NCBI GenBank assembly: GCA_943736015.1
Contig: OX031072.1
Span: forward strand, 14,659,501-14,723,500
Reading direction: 5' to 3'
Source of the DNA: Tridacna crocea
Taxonomy: Eukaryota; Mollusca; Bivalvia; Cardiida; Cardiidae
Length of the DNA: 64,000 nt
This document shows, one piece after another, positions 11,435 to 22,586 of this stretch (position 1 is its first letter; every line of letters starts with the position of its first letter). A program made the translations under genes and the position numbers. The notes below the pieces were generated by a model. The model saw only the letters and a list, made by a program, of their open reading frames with translations. It did not search any database and was not told the origin of the DNA.

Positions 11435-12219
11435 GTTTTATTATTCTAGATTATGACTCAAATATCCCTTGATCTTGTAAAGAATATGTATTTTCAGCAT
11501 TTGAGAAAATGCAATTTATTAATATATTAGTGAAAGTGTTGGGCATTCCAACGGTCTTTGTCACATTTCAAATTAATGTCCTGAAGGATGTAAAAGAAGT
11601 TTTATATTAGATTTTAGTTTCAGTTCTATCGCCGCCGGGGGTGGGGCTTGGGCTTGCTGGGATGGTCTTTAACTGTTATCCTGCCAAGTGAAATTATTTT
11701 CAAATCGATTGTAAAAATTAGAATTTATGTTATTTTACACATATATTTCGGAGAAAAAATATCTTCGTATCGGACAGTGTATATTCAGGATCAAAATGCA
11801 CGTTCTTTGCAGTCTTTAAAAAAAGACAGCGAGTGGTGCGTAGCAGCTTAATCATTAATATACGCAGCATATATATATAGCAAATTATCATTCCATTATA
11901 TTTTTTCTCTAAGTATTGGGGGTTTTAAATTGATGACAACAATATTTCAGCTTTATTTACTCGATAACAAAAAAAAAACAACCCTCTCATTCTGCAAATA
12001 TGTCTTGTTGGAATCGAGCATTGACGAAGCATTTTGTTGGATTTTACTTGTTCATTTTTTCATTGATCTGACACGATCTTTCTTTTTTGTTTGCATTCTT
12101 TCTTTTTTGTTGCATAGTGATGAAATAAAATCGCGCGGTGTGCACCATCCATATAGCTCGTCGCGTTCACTGAGAGACTGGTGTTGCTACCATAGAAAGC
12201 TCGTATAATCTCAAAATCT

Positions 12220-12390
12220 GGGTCTGTATTCACCTACCATTGTTGAGAATGTTCTCAGTCTTGTTCTCCAACTTATTCAGACTTTGAAAGTAAAACAACT
12301 TCTGATTGGCTAAACTTGGTTTAGCTAATCAGAAGCTGTTTTACTTTCAAATGTAGAAAATTCTGGAGAGTAGGACACAGAACATTCTCA
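12220..12390. mobile_element. Family F foldback element, truncated at the right
   Basis: GGGTCTGTATTCACC ... ACTTCTGATTGGCTAAAC / GTTTAGCTAATCAGAAG ... GAACATTCTCA, then abruptly family G sequence (ATTATCTCCCGCTAGATGG). Confidence 0.75.
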
Positions 12391-12490
12391 TTATCTCCCG
12401 CTAGATGGCATTCTACAAGTACATATCTATCTAATTTGGGCATTCTGAGTAAAGAACCGGACTACTTTTCTTCCACTCTCTTGCACGACG
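12391..12490. mobile_element. Family G fragment
   Basis: TTATCTCCCGCTAGATGGC ... GGGCATTCTGAGTAAAGAACC, directly against a truncated F element. A further G piece, TTTTCTACGCGACAACTG, lies near 13048-13090. Confidence 0.65.
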
Positions 12491-13320
12491 GATCATTCCC
12501 ATTCACCTCTGTAGTTGGCTCAGAAAGTAGTCCGCCATTACGTGATATTTTCGTCCCATGACCATAACTCAAAATGGCGACATAAACGACGGTGAAAGAA
12601 GGACCAATCGATTGTTTTGTTTGCTGTTCAAACAGCATATGGCTAATCAGACTTAGTGTCAGACTTATTTCCTTTCCGAAGTCCTAGATATATCAGTGCT
12701 TCACGTTGTTTAGGTTTCAACTCTAATTTCTTGTCATAAGACTACAATTTTGTTTAAATTGTCATCATTCATGGGCACAGCCATTTTATTTACAATTGGC
12801 GTGAGATTCTGATCAGTAAAGAAGCGTGAAATAGTAGTTCCATTGTATACAGGTGAATTCATCAGTTTGAGTACACTTATAATGTATCCAGAATCATATT
12901 TCCTTTGTCTACTTTATAATGTTACACATGCAACAGTTTAACAGCAACAAAACATCTTTTCCTCGGTTTGACAGGATTCTCGTCATTTAGCCCGTTTCAG
13001 ACATGTATGGTGAGAGTAACGAACGACAACTTTGCTCGGAAATTGCTTTTCTACGCGACAACTGTTACTTTACATTTCAAATTAAAAATAATGCTGAAAG
13101 CGGCTTAAAACACCGTACAATCTATTGACGCTTGAATTGCAAGATCAGATCTGTCACATTTTCTCTTTTCCCCGATTAAAAAAATGACCATTTTCATTCA
13201 GTGGTATTTCCCTGGGTTCAGTGATTCTTTTATTTGTTTTTCTCCTGATAGTCTAATGGTACAATATTTCCCATGGTGATGATAGACCGATAACTATAAA
13301 GAACAGACACAGCGGCCCAA
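12491..13320. other. Unassigned stretch
   Basis: Apart from a family G scrap near 13050 I see no coding or repeat structure. Confidence 0.4.
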
Positions 13321-13420
13321 ACAATTGTCGAGACATTTCAGACATGGTTTACGGAGATGGCGTCGGGTGCTGTTATTCATTGAAGCACTTAGACTTGGTC
13401 TCCAAAGTGATATCTATATG

Positions 13421-13580
13421 AAAGAGCCGTGCGCTGTAAAAAGGGGACCCAATGTATCTGCAAAAAGTATCAATCCAGGTCAGCCTGCGCATGCGCATTC
13501 CGCGCAGGCTGACCTGGGCCGATACTTTTCGCTATTGGTCGATTTTCTGTATATTCAAGGACCAGTTTACCGTATGATAC
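13421..13580. mobile_element. Family C element
   Basis: GAGCCGTGCGCTGTAAAAAG ... TCTGCAAAAAGTATCAATCC, palindrome CCAGGTCAGCCTGCGC / GCGCAGGCTGACCTGG, then CCGATACTTTTCGC and an unpaired tail with GGACCAGTTTAC. Confidence 0.7.
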
Positions 13581-13624
13581 AGTCGTTTGTAAGGCATAAT
13601 GGATTTTATGGAGTCCATGATCAC

Positions 13625-13700
13625 GTGATGACTTTTTTTTTTGGTGTCATGCATCACAGAGATGCGTTAAGCCTCCTTTTGTCAGAGCGTGGTTCAAATA
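13625..13700. mobile_element. Family L repeat end (empty TTAA site)
   Basis: GTGTCATGCATCACAGAGATGCG then TTAAGCCTCCTTTTGTCAGAGCG. The same sequence, reversed, is split by an A2 element at 38037-38264. A related stretch lies at 9390-9422. Confidence 0.5.
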
Positions 13701-13879
13701 ATTTTCTTGGTCTCAAACGTGATATCTCTAAATCACGTTCCAGGAAATTTCCAGCAACTCCTGGACCGTAAAGAATCGCATCTAAATGTGTTTGCATAAT
13801 TGTTCTTTTGACTCTAAGACGTTTTCCTACGGCGAGTGAAGGGAATGGAGAGAAAACGACACGGGGAGACTGAACTCTG

Positions 13880-13975
13880 TCTATCTTGTGCAGGCTTACC
13901 TGGGTCGATACTTATTTTTTGCAGCAGCAGTATTAAACCCCCTTTTCACAGGGCATAGCTCACCTGTACATATTG
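13880..13975. mobile_element. Family C right-half fragment
   Basis: GTGCAGGCTTACCTGGGTCG ... TGCAGCAGCAGTATTAAACCC ... CTTTTCACAGGGCATAGCTC. Confidence 0.5.
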
Positions 13976-14261
13976 CGATATGAAATATATACGGTACATT
14001 GTTCATAAAGAGAATATGCTAAAATTTATATTTTCTTAGAATAAAGTTTTTATGGCATGCAGAGTCTTTGTGGAAGAATTGAAATATTAAGGAATTAAGT
14101 CAGCTGGCCCTTTTCAAAACATGCATCATTTTTTACATCGGATGTTCAAAATGATATTCATTTTGAAGTCACATGACATATTTATCTGTCTCTTCGTAAA
14201 AGTAGCTTTCTTTGATGTGGATTGTGATCAGACTCGTCTATGAGATGCATTAAGCTCATAT

Positions 14262-14459
14262 GGACCGTATTCACCAACCAATCGTAAGAAAAGTCTCAGT
14301 TTTATTCTCCAGAGTTTTCTACATTTGACAGTAACACGACTTCTGATTGGCTAAACCAAATGGTTTAGGCAATCAGAAGTCGTGTTACTGCCAAATGTAG
14401 AAAAATCTAGAGAATAAGACAAAAAATGCTCGTAAGAAATGGTTGGTAAATACGGACCC
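14262..14459. mobile_element. Family F foldback element, intact, 198 bp
   Basis: GGACCGTATTCACCAACC / GGTTGGTAAATACGGACC ends; central CTGATTGGCTAAACC / GGTTTAGGCAATCAG. The arms pair for almost the whole length. Confidence 0.88.
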
Positions 14460-14627
14460 TGTTGTTTGAGACAGGACTTAAAGCACATTGCCTTTGAGAA
14501 AACCTCACGGAAAAAAAGAAAAAAGTGCAATGAGCTTATAATGAGGCATAAATGGAAGTGTAACATATATTATGCAATACCCTGTATTTGATGACTCACA
14601 TGGTGGTCATGTATGACGGAAATGCAC

Positions 14628-14854
14628 TAACTCATTACCAAACGACAATATTTTAGGCTTTTCCAAATCGAAAGCATTTGCAGACGATAAACTAAAAGTG
14701 ACTCAAAATTCGAAATTTGTTTTGTGAAGGGTAGAAAACATTGTAGGAAAAGGAGAACATGCTGGTTACCATCATTTTCTCCGTTTCACACAATGTTTTC
14801 AAAAGGTTTCTATCGCAGGATCGTCGAAAGTCGTCATTGTGTGGTAAAGGCTTA
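14628..14854 (+). mobile_element. A1 element, near full length
   Basis: LE CTCATTACCAAACGACAATATTTTAG; RE CGTCATTGTGTGGTAAAGGCTTAAA. The palindrome has scattered mismatches (CCATCATTTTCTCCGTTTCACAC), so arm pairing is decaying. Confidence 0.8.
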
Positions 14855-15196
14855 AACACCATTTTGCTAGAGTGCTTACCAAATGTTTATACTTGTTTAC
14901 AGTATAGAGTGAGACGTGTTGTCGATATATCCATTGCGTCATACGTCCTTCAAATTTGGAAGTTGTTCTGTACTGTATTGGGCATGCTTTCAAGGCGTTG
15001 GTGCCAACGGAAATGAAAAGTACTTTTGACACGTAAGGTTGCCGTTAATCAACTCAGAACGCAATTGCCTTTAGATGTCCTGTAGCATTGGATTGTTGCA
15101 AAATGGGGACCAAAAAAAGATTGCTCAGAATAGGTCATTTCTCTTTTTAAAGTTATTATTGCTCATCTTCACATCCGAACTATGAATGTTTTTTGG

Positions 15197-15362
15197 CGTC
15201 GTTGTCTGCGCATATTCTTTGAAGATTCGACCTGCCTTATATGATGCATCACTCCCCCATAATCAGCTAAAACGGGCCTGATTTCTCCTCAAACGTATTG
15301 ATAAAAGCCATTTTCTCCATTGCTACTTTATAGCGCGTATTACTACAATCCCCCTCAATATT
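15197..15362. mobile_element. Family G left-half fragment
   Basis: CGTTGTCTGCGCATATTC ... GATGCATCACTCCCCC ... GCTACTTTATAGCGCGTATT. Confidence 0.7.
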
Positions 15363-16085
15363 GTGGTTGTAACTCTGAATTGTTTAGTGAAATCTTCAAG
15401 TGATTTACAAAACAAAAACCAACATAATTATAAACAGAACATGGAATATGGCTGTAGAAAAAGAAGAGCGACACAAAACACACATGGAAAACGTAAATCC
15501 TGGTTTATCTCTCGATTTTGGGAACATAATTCCCGATTCGTATTTAGATTATTCATTTGGCGAATCAAAAGCTTAGCGATGAACGATAAAATGTATAAAT
15601 CTTTTCAATTCGTAGAAATAAACATTAGAATGGACAGATAATAGGAGAAAATTGGATTGAATGGTCACCATGATGGCGCGGACTTTCCGTTTCCGGGAGC
15701 AAACTGAGGCAAACCGGAAGTTGGGCAAAATTATCAATGTACGTTCAGAAACATAATTTTCAACACTTTCCCAGAAAAAATAGAATTTTAGACTATTCCA
15801 TAATTCAAGCATTTCCATACTAAATAATTTGGTATGATACAGGGCTCAGACTATGGCACTTATTTTTTGAAAGAAAAAGATATCTTTGTGGGAAAAAAAG
15901 AAATGCTGTTTCAAATTATTTATCAATCAAAAGTCTTCCGGTTTGAGAGTCGGTAGATGCCGTGGGTTGACAAGACATAGAGACAGAGAGAGAGAGGGAT
16001 GGAGAGTGCATGTGTGTTCAATATCTCAAGCACATACGTGGTTCCCTGCGGGAAAAAAATAAGCCAGATAGCAACAGAGACTCTG

Positions 16086-16314
16086 AATTAACACTTTACC
16101 AGTCGTTGGAAATTTAGACAAAATTAACTTAGAAAGAAAGCATTTAGGCGAGAAACATTAAGTTTGGATAAAATATTAGTCATAGACAGGGTCGAAAACG
16201 TTGTGGGAAAAGAAGAAAATGTTGGTTATCACTGTTTTCTACTATTCTCACGATATTTTTCAGTCCATTTTTCTCGGATTCGTGGAGCAGGGAATCGCCC
16301 TGTAAAGGTTTTCA
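16086..16314 (+). mobile_element. A1 element, diverged
   Basis: TTAACACTTTACCAGTCG at the left and GCCCTGTAAAGGTTTTCAA at the right. The arms are AAAACGTTGTGGGAAAAG and CTATTCTCACGATATTTTT, with several unpaired positions. Confidence 0.65.
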
Positions 16315-16418
16315 ACTCTTCATATTACTAAATAAATAAATTTCATTTTCACAAACGTTACAAATACAGTTGGTTGCAAGATCAAGAGTTGGTATAGTAA
16401 ATATTTATAATACATCAG

Positions 16419-16485
16419 TGGACAGTGTAGATCAGAGATCAGACTGCACGTTCCGTGCAGTCTGATCCTGATCTGCACTGTCCAC
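16419..16485. repeat. Family E hairpin, full
   Basis: GTGGACAGTGTAGATCAGAG / CCTGATCTGCACTGTCCAC with ATCAGACTGCAC inner stem; one decayed pair. Confidence 0.85.
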
Positions 16486-17134
16486 AAAAGCTTCTGGTGT
16501 TGTCTAGAGTAAGGAAAGAGTTAAAATTGACAAACAACAGCTTGCGTGCATCGTAAATTTTCTGTGAAATGTAACACACCATTTACCGCGGTTTTTGAAG
16601 TTGATGTCTATAAATCAATAGAAATTCGAGAAAATTACGGAACATGGGGAGTGAAAATTGCTTTCCCTGGGGGGAAAGTTTATCGTGTACTGAAGACAAA
16701 ATATTTTTTTCCCAGGAAAAATAGTTTCTATCCTCTTACGAAACTTTAAACTAAAAATATATTTAATAGATGGGTAAGAAAACAAAATCGCCTAACAGGG
16801 CATTTGTAGATATTTCATTTTATTTTTGACACCGAATTTTAGAGAAATGGTTTTGAAAAACGAAATTTAGGACAAGATGAAAAAAAAAACGATCCCGTTG
16901 TTTCCTGCTTTGGTTTTACAGACACTTGTATTATTCACAAAATTAATCTTACACTGTATTACCCAAAATATAAAAATCGCTTTTTCTGGCTCGGTTTTAC
17001 AGGATCACTCGGTTTCTGTTTTCTCTTTTATACAAACTTCGTCTTCTACAAACGATAATTTGTCTTAAATGTCTTCTACAAGCCAAAGTCTATAAAAAAA
17101 AATAAAAGCAAGGTGAGTCAGAATGGGTCTTTGA

Positions 17135-17212
17135 CATGCAGAATAACTGCAGATAGCAAAAAGTTTCGATACTTTTTGCAGATGCATTAAACCCCCTTAT
17201 CACATGAACATA
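17135..17212. mobile_element. Family C element with the palindrome core deleted
   Basis: GCAGATAGCAAAAAGTTTCG abuts ATACTTTTTGCAGATGCATTAAACCCCC. Confidence 0.5.
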
Positions 17213-17214
17213 TG

Positions 17215-17663
17215 AACATATTTTTATTGGACAAGTACAAACGTACATTGTCAAATATTACATGATTTATATAACAAAACATTTGTCAATGCCTCTCTCT
17301 CTCTATCACACAATTTCTCTACTTCTCTCTCTCTCTCTCTCTTTCTCTCTATCCCCCCCAAAAAAATGCTTTTAAGTGAGGATGACATACGAAATGAATT
17401 TCACTTAATTTGTAAAAGATGATGATTAATATGTTAATAAAAAGCTAATATTACAGGCCCGTAGGAACAGGGGGGCTAGGGGGGACTCAGCCCCGCCCCC
17501 CCCCCCCCCAATTACTTTGAAAATCATAGTATTACTAAAATTATGAGTTCTTAGGGCAATGCAGCTACCACGCAAAAAATCTCAATATTCCGAAGTTAGC
17601 CCCCCCAATCTTGAAATGCTTCCTACGTGGCTGTATTATACTAACACAATGATGATATAACCA
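17215..17663 (-). mobile_element. LINE 3' UTR and tail, interrupted by a family K element
   Basis: Downstream of the LINE stop the minus strand runs through 17634-17663, then the K element (17454-17633), then AT-rich DNA to GTCCAATAAAAATATG near 17220-17235, which looks like a LINE 3' end with a polyadenylation-like AATAAA. A pyrimidine-rich CT tract (17285-17352) lies inside. Confidence 0.45.
17454..17633. mobile_element. Family K terminal-inverted-repeat element, copy 1
   Basis: This 180-bp element has ends CAGGCCCGTAGGAA and (reverse strand) CAGCCACGTAGGAA, with TATTA directly repeated on both sides. A G-run then C-run near the left end (17468-17511) forms an imperfect foldback. CAG ends suggest a hAT-like origin, but the duplication is only 5 bp by eye. 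Confidence 0.6.
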
Positions 17664-17938
17664 TTAGCTGTACAGAAAATGAAATCGTACTGATAATGCA
17701 GATTCGATATATTGTGCTACATTTGAAATTGTTCTTTTTTCTTGTTTGGTGAAAAGTTCAACCAACTTATACATGCTTGGACTTCTAAAATAGAAACCAT
17801 CTATGTACTGCCTATGTAAAATACTATACTTTGGACAGATAAACATGAAGTGAAATTCGTCCTCTACCTCGTTCTTATTGCACAATAAACACACTCTTTC
17901 ATTTCGCGGGGCAGTATCATTCTGTCTTTCAAATCAAT
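17664..17938 (-). pseudogene. LINE reverse-transcriptase C-terminal fragment
   Basis: The minus-strand reading gives a peptide ending in a stop at 17664 and containing ERVCLLCNKNEVEDEFHFMF followed by ICPKYSILHRQYI. This Cys-x2-Cys ... EDEFHF ... CP block is the usual extreme C terminus of CR1/L2/RTE-type LINE polymerases in invertebrates. About 85 residues remain. An in-frame TGA lies just upstream near 17939 and no polymerase core is present, so it is a 5'-truncated dead copy. The 3' UTR continues towards 17215. Confidence 0.7.
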
Positions 17939-17999
17939 GCCCCTCGTAGATGACTTGCCGAGGACCCGTTGTGAAACCGTAGAGCAGAACGCATAACGA

Positions 18000-18137
18000 C
18001 AGATTTTAGCCTCCTTTTTCAACAGTGTTTTCTACCCCTATTACAGACAGCATAGTGCACGTTGCATTTAGTTTTTGGTCAGCAAATGCTTTAAACTTGG
18101 ACAAATTTAGAGTTTTACAGTATGGTAAGGAGTTTAA
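18000..18137 (-). mobile_element. A1 LE-half fragment
   Basis: AACAGTGTTTTCTACCCC through GTCAGCAAATGCTTTAAACTT to ATGGTAAGGAGTTTAA matches the LE half on the minus strand; the hairpin and RE are absent. Confidence 0.5.
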
Positions 18138-18277
18138 TTATGCGAAACTGTTGTAACTTATAAACCCATACAGAAATATGAATGAATGAATGAATGAATG
18201 AAATGTCTTTATTGACTTATACATCTTGTACATAGTTAGTGTACAACCAATTAGTTTCAAAATGTCCCACGTGATAC

Positions 18278-18281
<4 letters not shown>

Positions 18282-18314
<33 letters not shown>
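18282..18314. repeat. (CT)n microsatellite
   Basis: About 16 CT units. A GAAT run (18178-18201) followed by GTCTTTATTGACTTATAC about 80 bp before it resembles a reversed LINE/SINE tail. Confidence 0.9.
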
Positions 18315-18317
<3 letters not shown>

Positions 18318-18439
18318 CTATGTGTAAGTGATCCCTATCAAAGTTTGAGTAGTATAGCATACCAATGACCCATGAAACCAAGCAAGTCATCATTTAATTA
18401 TAAATCCATAATATCCGCCCCTGGTTTTCCAAACAACTG

Positions 18440-18597
18440 ACTACATCGTGGGTTTCACTGGTCCATATGCAGAAAAATTACTGATAGCAAAAAGTTTCCA
18501 CTCGTGTCAGCCTGCGCGAACTGCGCAGGCTGACACGAGTGGATACTTTTTGCAAAAGCATTAAGTCCCCTTTCCACGGAGCAAGGCTCAAATGGTT
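18440..18597. mobile_element. Family C element with a long perfect stem
   Basis: CCACTCGTGTCAGCCTGCGC / GCGCAGGCTGACACGAGTGG: relative to other C copies (CAGGTCAG) the stem bases differ on both sides in a paired manner. The right end is CATTAAGTCCCC ... GCAAGGCTCAAATGG. Confidence 0.75.
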
Positions 18598-19224
18598 GAA
18601 ACAAAGCCGAAGTCCTCGGTGCTTTGACAAGTGCGAAAGTTAATTTCTGGAGAAAGAGAAAATCCCCTGCGATAATTGGATTAATCAATCAGAACCCTTC
18701 ACTAAACGATCGCTTATTTTACAACCTGAAAGTGAAAGGCGTTAAAAAATAAAGACCGACTTATGGGAAAGAAGCTAAATAGTGATAATCGCCATTTTGA
18801 TATGCATTTCCGATAATGTTATCTATACATTTTCAATGATAGCACCAACCGCTTGATTTACATAATCATCTGGAGTTCTGTAAAAGCTTTCCAAAATGGA
18901 TGAGATTTGATCTTGTCATCTGGTAGAAAGTTAATTTGATATTCTTGTCAGTTGTGTAACAACATTGAAAAATTTTCAGTGACGCTTTAGGCGTGTTAGA
19001 ACTTTAATTTAACCTCTCACTTTCTGAGAAGGAATTTTTTAAAGCTTGGGGCTTTCTAATTGGCAGTGTACAGGAAGATTAGACTGTAAAAAGAGCCTGC
19101 TATTTGGTCTTGAACATGCAACGTTGCTCCACACTTTTTCCGAGATATTGTACTAGTGCACTAGCTAGACTAACTAGCTTTAAAATTAGTTTGGGTTTGA
19201 TCTTTATTTATGCTAAACCGTGTT

Positions 19225-19441
19225 GTTTTTTTTTACCAGACAAGAGTACAGATTGAAAGTTATTGCAAGCGACAAATCTAAATGTTACTCCAACCATGAT
19301 ATCTGTCTATGAAATGGTACAAAACATTGTGGGAAAAGAAGAAAATGCTGGTTACCAGCATTTTCTTCTTTTCCCACGATGTTTTCGAAAGCTCTCTTCT
19401 GCGGGTTCGTTAAAGCATGGATGCTGTTTGCTAAAGGGGTT
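19225..19441 (+). mobile_element. A1 element, LE degraded
   Basis: The palindrome AAACATTGTGGGAAAAGAAG ... CTTCTTTTCCCACGATGTTT shows a compensated GGAG to GAAG change in both arms. RE ends TGCTAAAGGGGTTG. Confidence 0.75.
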
Positions 19442-19813
19442 GAAAATTTAATTTAAATATTTTTTTTACTGAAGCTTTCCTATAGAGTACACTAATTATC
19501 TCCTACATGGATTGTTTCCCCGCAGACTATACTGGAAAAAAAGAGACGTTTTAAAGTAGGGATACAAATATATTTCAAAGTATTAGAGATAACCAATGCC
19601 ATGGGCACAATGTACTTGTATATGTAGGCATTTTGCAGAGGGTAAAGATCAAGGTCAGAGTGTACAGAATGTGCAGCCTAATCTTGGATGTACGCCGTCC
19701 GCTTGTTCAGTCAAGGCTGTTTTCTACTCTTCCAAAGACTTGACATATTGCTGAAAACATATTTATTTATCTTTTAATTGTTTGATAGGTCCGTCGGTCG
19801 GTCCGTCAGTCGA

Positions 19814-19960
19814 TTTAATTTGATTGGTGTTTTGCACCGTTTTCAATGATTAATTATTTATTTCCCGGCAGCCAGTACACTCGTCGATGCTTTCCACAGG
19901 TTAATATTACCACTACTACGCATAATCTTATCCTCCAGCCTCTGGCTTCTTTCCCACTTG
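19814..19960 (-). mobile_element. SINE 3' fragment (type H), diverged
   Basis: TTGATTGGTGTTTTGCACCG at 19818 is the reverse-strand 3' end of the type-H SINE, and the CCTCTGGCTTCTTTCCCACTT block follows. The tRNA-like head is missing. A GGTC/CGGT microsatellite precedes it (19790-19812). Confidence 0.4.
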
Positions 19961-20160
19961 GTTTAACAATGTTGTACTCTTTTCAACAAACAATCCCGTG
20001 TTTTGCGATCTTGGGGCGAGAGGATTTTTGGGAAAACGTGGTAAAAGGCGAAAATGCTTGTTACCAGCATTTTACTCCTTTTTCCACATGCTTTACGCCT
20101 TTTCAGAGATAAACGGCATCATAAGAGCCAGATTTATTTTCTCGTCAGTGAAAGGTTTAA
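19961..20160 (-). mobile_element. A1 element, degraded
   Basis: TTAACAATG at the left, RE-like CAAACAATCCCGTGTTTTGCG, a shortened hairpin (AAATGCTTGTTACCAGCATTT) and an LE ending GTGAAAGGTTTAA. It shares TTAA 20157-20160 with the next copy. Confidence 0.6.
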
Positions 20161-20377
20161 CCCTTTCCCAAACAATCCCTGATTTTCACGACCCAGAGAA
20201 ATAAGCCTTCTGAAAACATTGTGGGAAAAAGGATAAACCAGCATTTTCTGCTTTTCCCCCAAACGTTTTCTACCCTGCTGGATACAAATTTCGATTTTTT
20301 AGTTACGTTTACTGTTTCGCGCGCAAGTGCTTTCAATTTGGACCAGTCCAAAATTTTGTCGTTTGGTAAAGGGTTTA
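20157..20377 (-). mobile_element. A1 element, left arm partly deleted
   Basis: RE CCCTTTCCCAAACAATCCCTG; the left arm reads GTGGGAAAAAGGATAAACCAGC and so lacks the AAATGCTGG segment. LE ends GTCGTTTGGTAAAGGGTTTA. Confidence 0.75.
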
Positions 20378-20672
20378 GATATATAAGTCTAATTCTTTTT
20401 CGTCTGGAAAACAGAACGTCGTCTTCCATTTGAAGTTGTTTGTCTACTGAGGTCGACGGATATTTTCTCTCTATTTTTCTTATTTATAACTCCTACGTAT
20501 ATTTTAAGGAATAATTTTTCCCGGTAATTTCACAGACGATCGTCTGTGATCGTCTGCGCCTTCCGGAAATGGTAGATAATTAGAAATCATATCGCAGACG
20601 TAAACATTCTGACTTTAAACAAATTGAGACGCGACATTGGTAAATGAGCGTTGTTAGATTGTGATGGGAGCT

Positions 20673-20910
20673 TTAACCCTTTACCAAACAATCTCTGGTT
20701 TTTTAATGACCCTGGCATTATAGAGGCTTTTTGAAAACATTGTGGGAAAAGGAGAAAATGCTGGTAACCAGCATTTTCTCCTTTTCCCACAATGTTTTCT
20801 ACACTGCTAGAAACAAATTTCTTTTTTTTATTGAGTTACGTTTGTTTTGTCATCTGCAAGTGTTTTCAGTTTGGACCAGTCTATATTTTTGTCGTTTGGT
20901 AAAGAGTTAA
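20673..20910 (-). mobile_element. A1 element, intact, 238 bp
   Basis: TTAA on both sides; RE CCCTTTACCAAACAATC, LE GTCGTTTGGTAAAGAG; perfect 67-nt palindrome with A at its centre. Confidence 0.9.
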
Positions 20911-20913
20911 TGC

Positions 20914-21170
20914 CGCTTTGAACAGTTTATGTCATATCACAACGGTCAGTGCACCTACGAATGTGTTTCCTGGCTTTCTCACACCAGTATATAAAGGCAC
21001 AACTTCCTTTCCATATCACTGACTACTTTTCTCACATGCATCTGAGCTGGGAGGCTAAACATCGCCGTGAAGAAGGAAAGAAAATTTGCCTGAACCAGGT
21101 ATCGAACTTGCAACCATACAGGTCATGGGTCAGATACGGTAATTACTGAGCTACACGGTCCGGATCGGTG
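20914..21170 (-). mobile_element. tRNA-derived SINE (type I)
   Basis: The minus-strand head has GCTCAGTAATTACCG and GGTTCGATACCTGG-like sequence at 21085-21165. The body CTGGCTTTCTCACACCAG ... ACTACTTTTCTCACATGC matches 24100-24250 and 7150-7240. It starts 3 bp after the TTAA of the preceding A copy. Confidence 0.55.
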
Positions 21171-21534
21171 AATATGCTTTAACATTTCGTTTATGTCATA
21201 TTGAAACGTGGCCTGTTACCTTAGTGGTTACTATACAGATTTGTAGGCGAACAAAACAAGATGAGTTCCAAAAACACGTGAGAAAATATTTGAGTGAAAG
21301 GGGCCAATTATTCTTTTAATCTCGATAAAACATCAAGGGAAAAGGAGCTAAGGACTTTTCCTATTCCGAAACTGCTTCTGAAACCTGCTTACTACTTACG
21401 AAGAGGATTCCGTCACGAATTCTGATTTTGTTTTCTAATGTTTTTAGATTCGATATGGTTTTGTATTTTTTTCCTCTTTTTTGTAGTAGTTTTAACCCGG
21501 TCTAGGCTGCTAAGCGCGACTTTAGGGCATTTTG

Positions 21535-21602
21535 CGGACACTGTTGATCCAGGATCAGATTGCACAAAACGTGCAGTCTGATCTTGGATTCACATTGTCC
21601 GA
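21535..21602. repeat. Family E hairpin
   Basis: CGGACACTGTTGATCCAGGATC ... GATCTTGGATTCACATTGTCCG with ATTGCACAAAACGTGCAGT top. Confidence 0.75.
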
Positions 21603-21814
21603 CAAGGAGATATCTTTCGCCAAAATATACCATTGAACTAGCAAACCTTGAGTTTTTTTTTTTTCTACTGTAGGCTTGAAGGTTACGTTTGAAGTTGTTT
21701 AACAGAATAAGGGTTTTATGTGATTTTGTTGTAGTTTTGGGTGCGATTATGTGGTAATTTTGGGGAAAAAAACATAATCCTTTGATAATGGTCTCTTTCC
21801 TCCGTCTTCCTCCC

Positions 21815-22253
21815 TTAACTCTTTACCACACAATCCCGACTTTTGACGACCCTGATAAAAAGGCCTTTTGAAAACATTGTGGGAAAAGGAGAAAATGCTG
21901 GTAACCAGCATTTTCTCCTCTTCCCACAATGTTTTCTATACTTCCCAAAACAATTTCAGTGTATGAGTCGCATTAATTTTGTTGCCTGCAAATGCTTTCA
22001 ATTTAGAACAGTCCAAGATTTTGTTGTGCTCATCACCAAACGACAATATATTAGGTCTGTCCGAATCGATAGCATTTACAGACGACAAAATAAAAGTGAG
22101 TGAAAATTTCAAATTTGTTTTGAGAATCATAGAATACATCGTGGGAAAAGGAGAAAATGCTGGTTACCAGCATTTTCTCCTTTTCAAACAATGTTTTCTA
22201 AAGGCTTCTTTCACAGGGTCGTCAAAAGTAGGGATTGTCTGGTAATGAGTTAA
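21815..22253. mobile_element. Head-to-head pair of A1 elements
   Basis: The first copy (RE at 21815, perfect hairpin near 21870-21936) ends at an LE reading GATTTTGTTGTGCTCA. The second begins at TCACCAAACGACAATAT with no TTAA between. It has its own hairpin (22136-22202) and ends GGTAATGAGTTAA. Confidence 0.85.
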
Positions 22254-22586
22254 CTCCTATTTTTTACACCGATTTTACCAACTTTAGGGCACAATGACTG
22301 ATTTTGTCAGAAGAAAGTTCATTTTCCGATGTAGATTTTTATGACTCATCATTGCACCGACGGTATGGAATATTTTATCCTAGATATTTTACCCTGATGT
22401 AATAGAACGGGAGACGCCGCAGATCGATACAGCCTCCGCAAAATAATCGTGTTACAGACCTTGTTTTTCTGCCGAGTGCGCATGTGTGAGAGTAAGACAG
22501 ACAACATGTTTTATATTGTTGTCCTTTTTCTCCAAACACAGAAATGGGCTGAAAACGATGTAAGACTTTCTTGCATAGCTCGCTGG

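Noticed and set aside
13325-13771. 148-residue + frame
   Set aside because: It runs through family C and L repeats; there is no domain, splice context or composition of a real gene.
20531-20548. Perfect palindrome CACAGACGATCGTCTGTG
   Set aside because: It is isolated and short; not linked to any family or gene.
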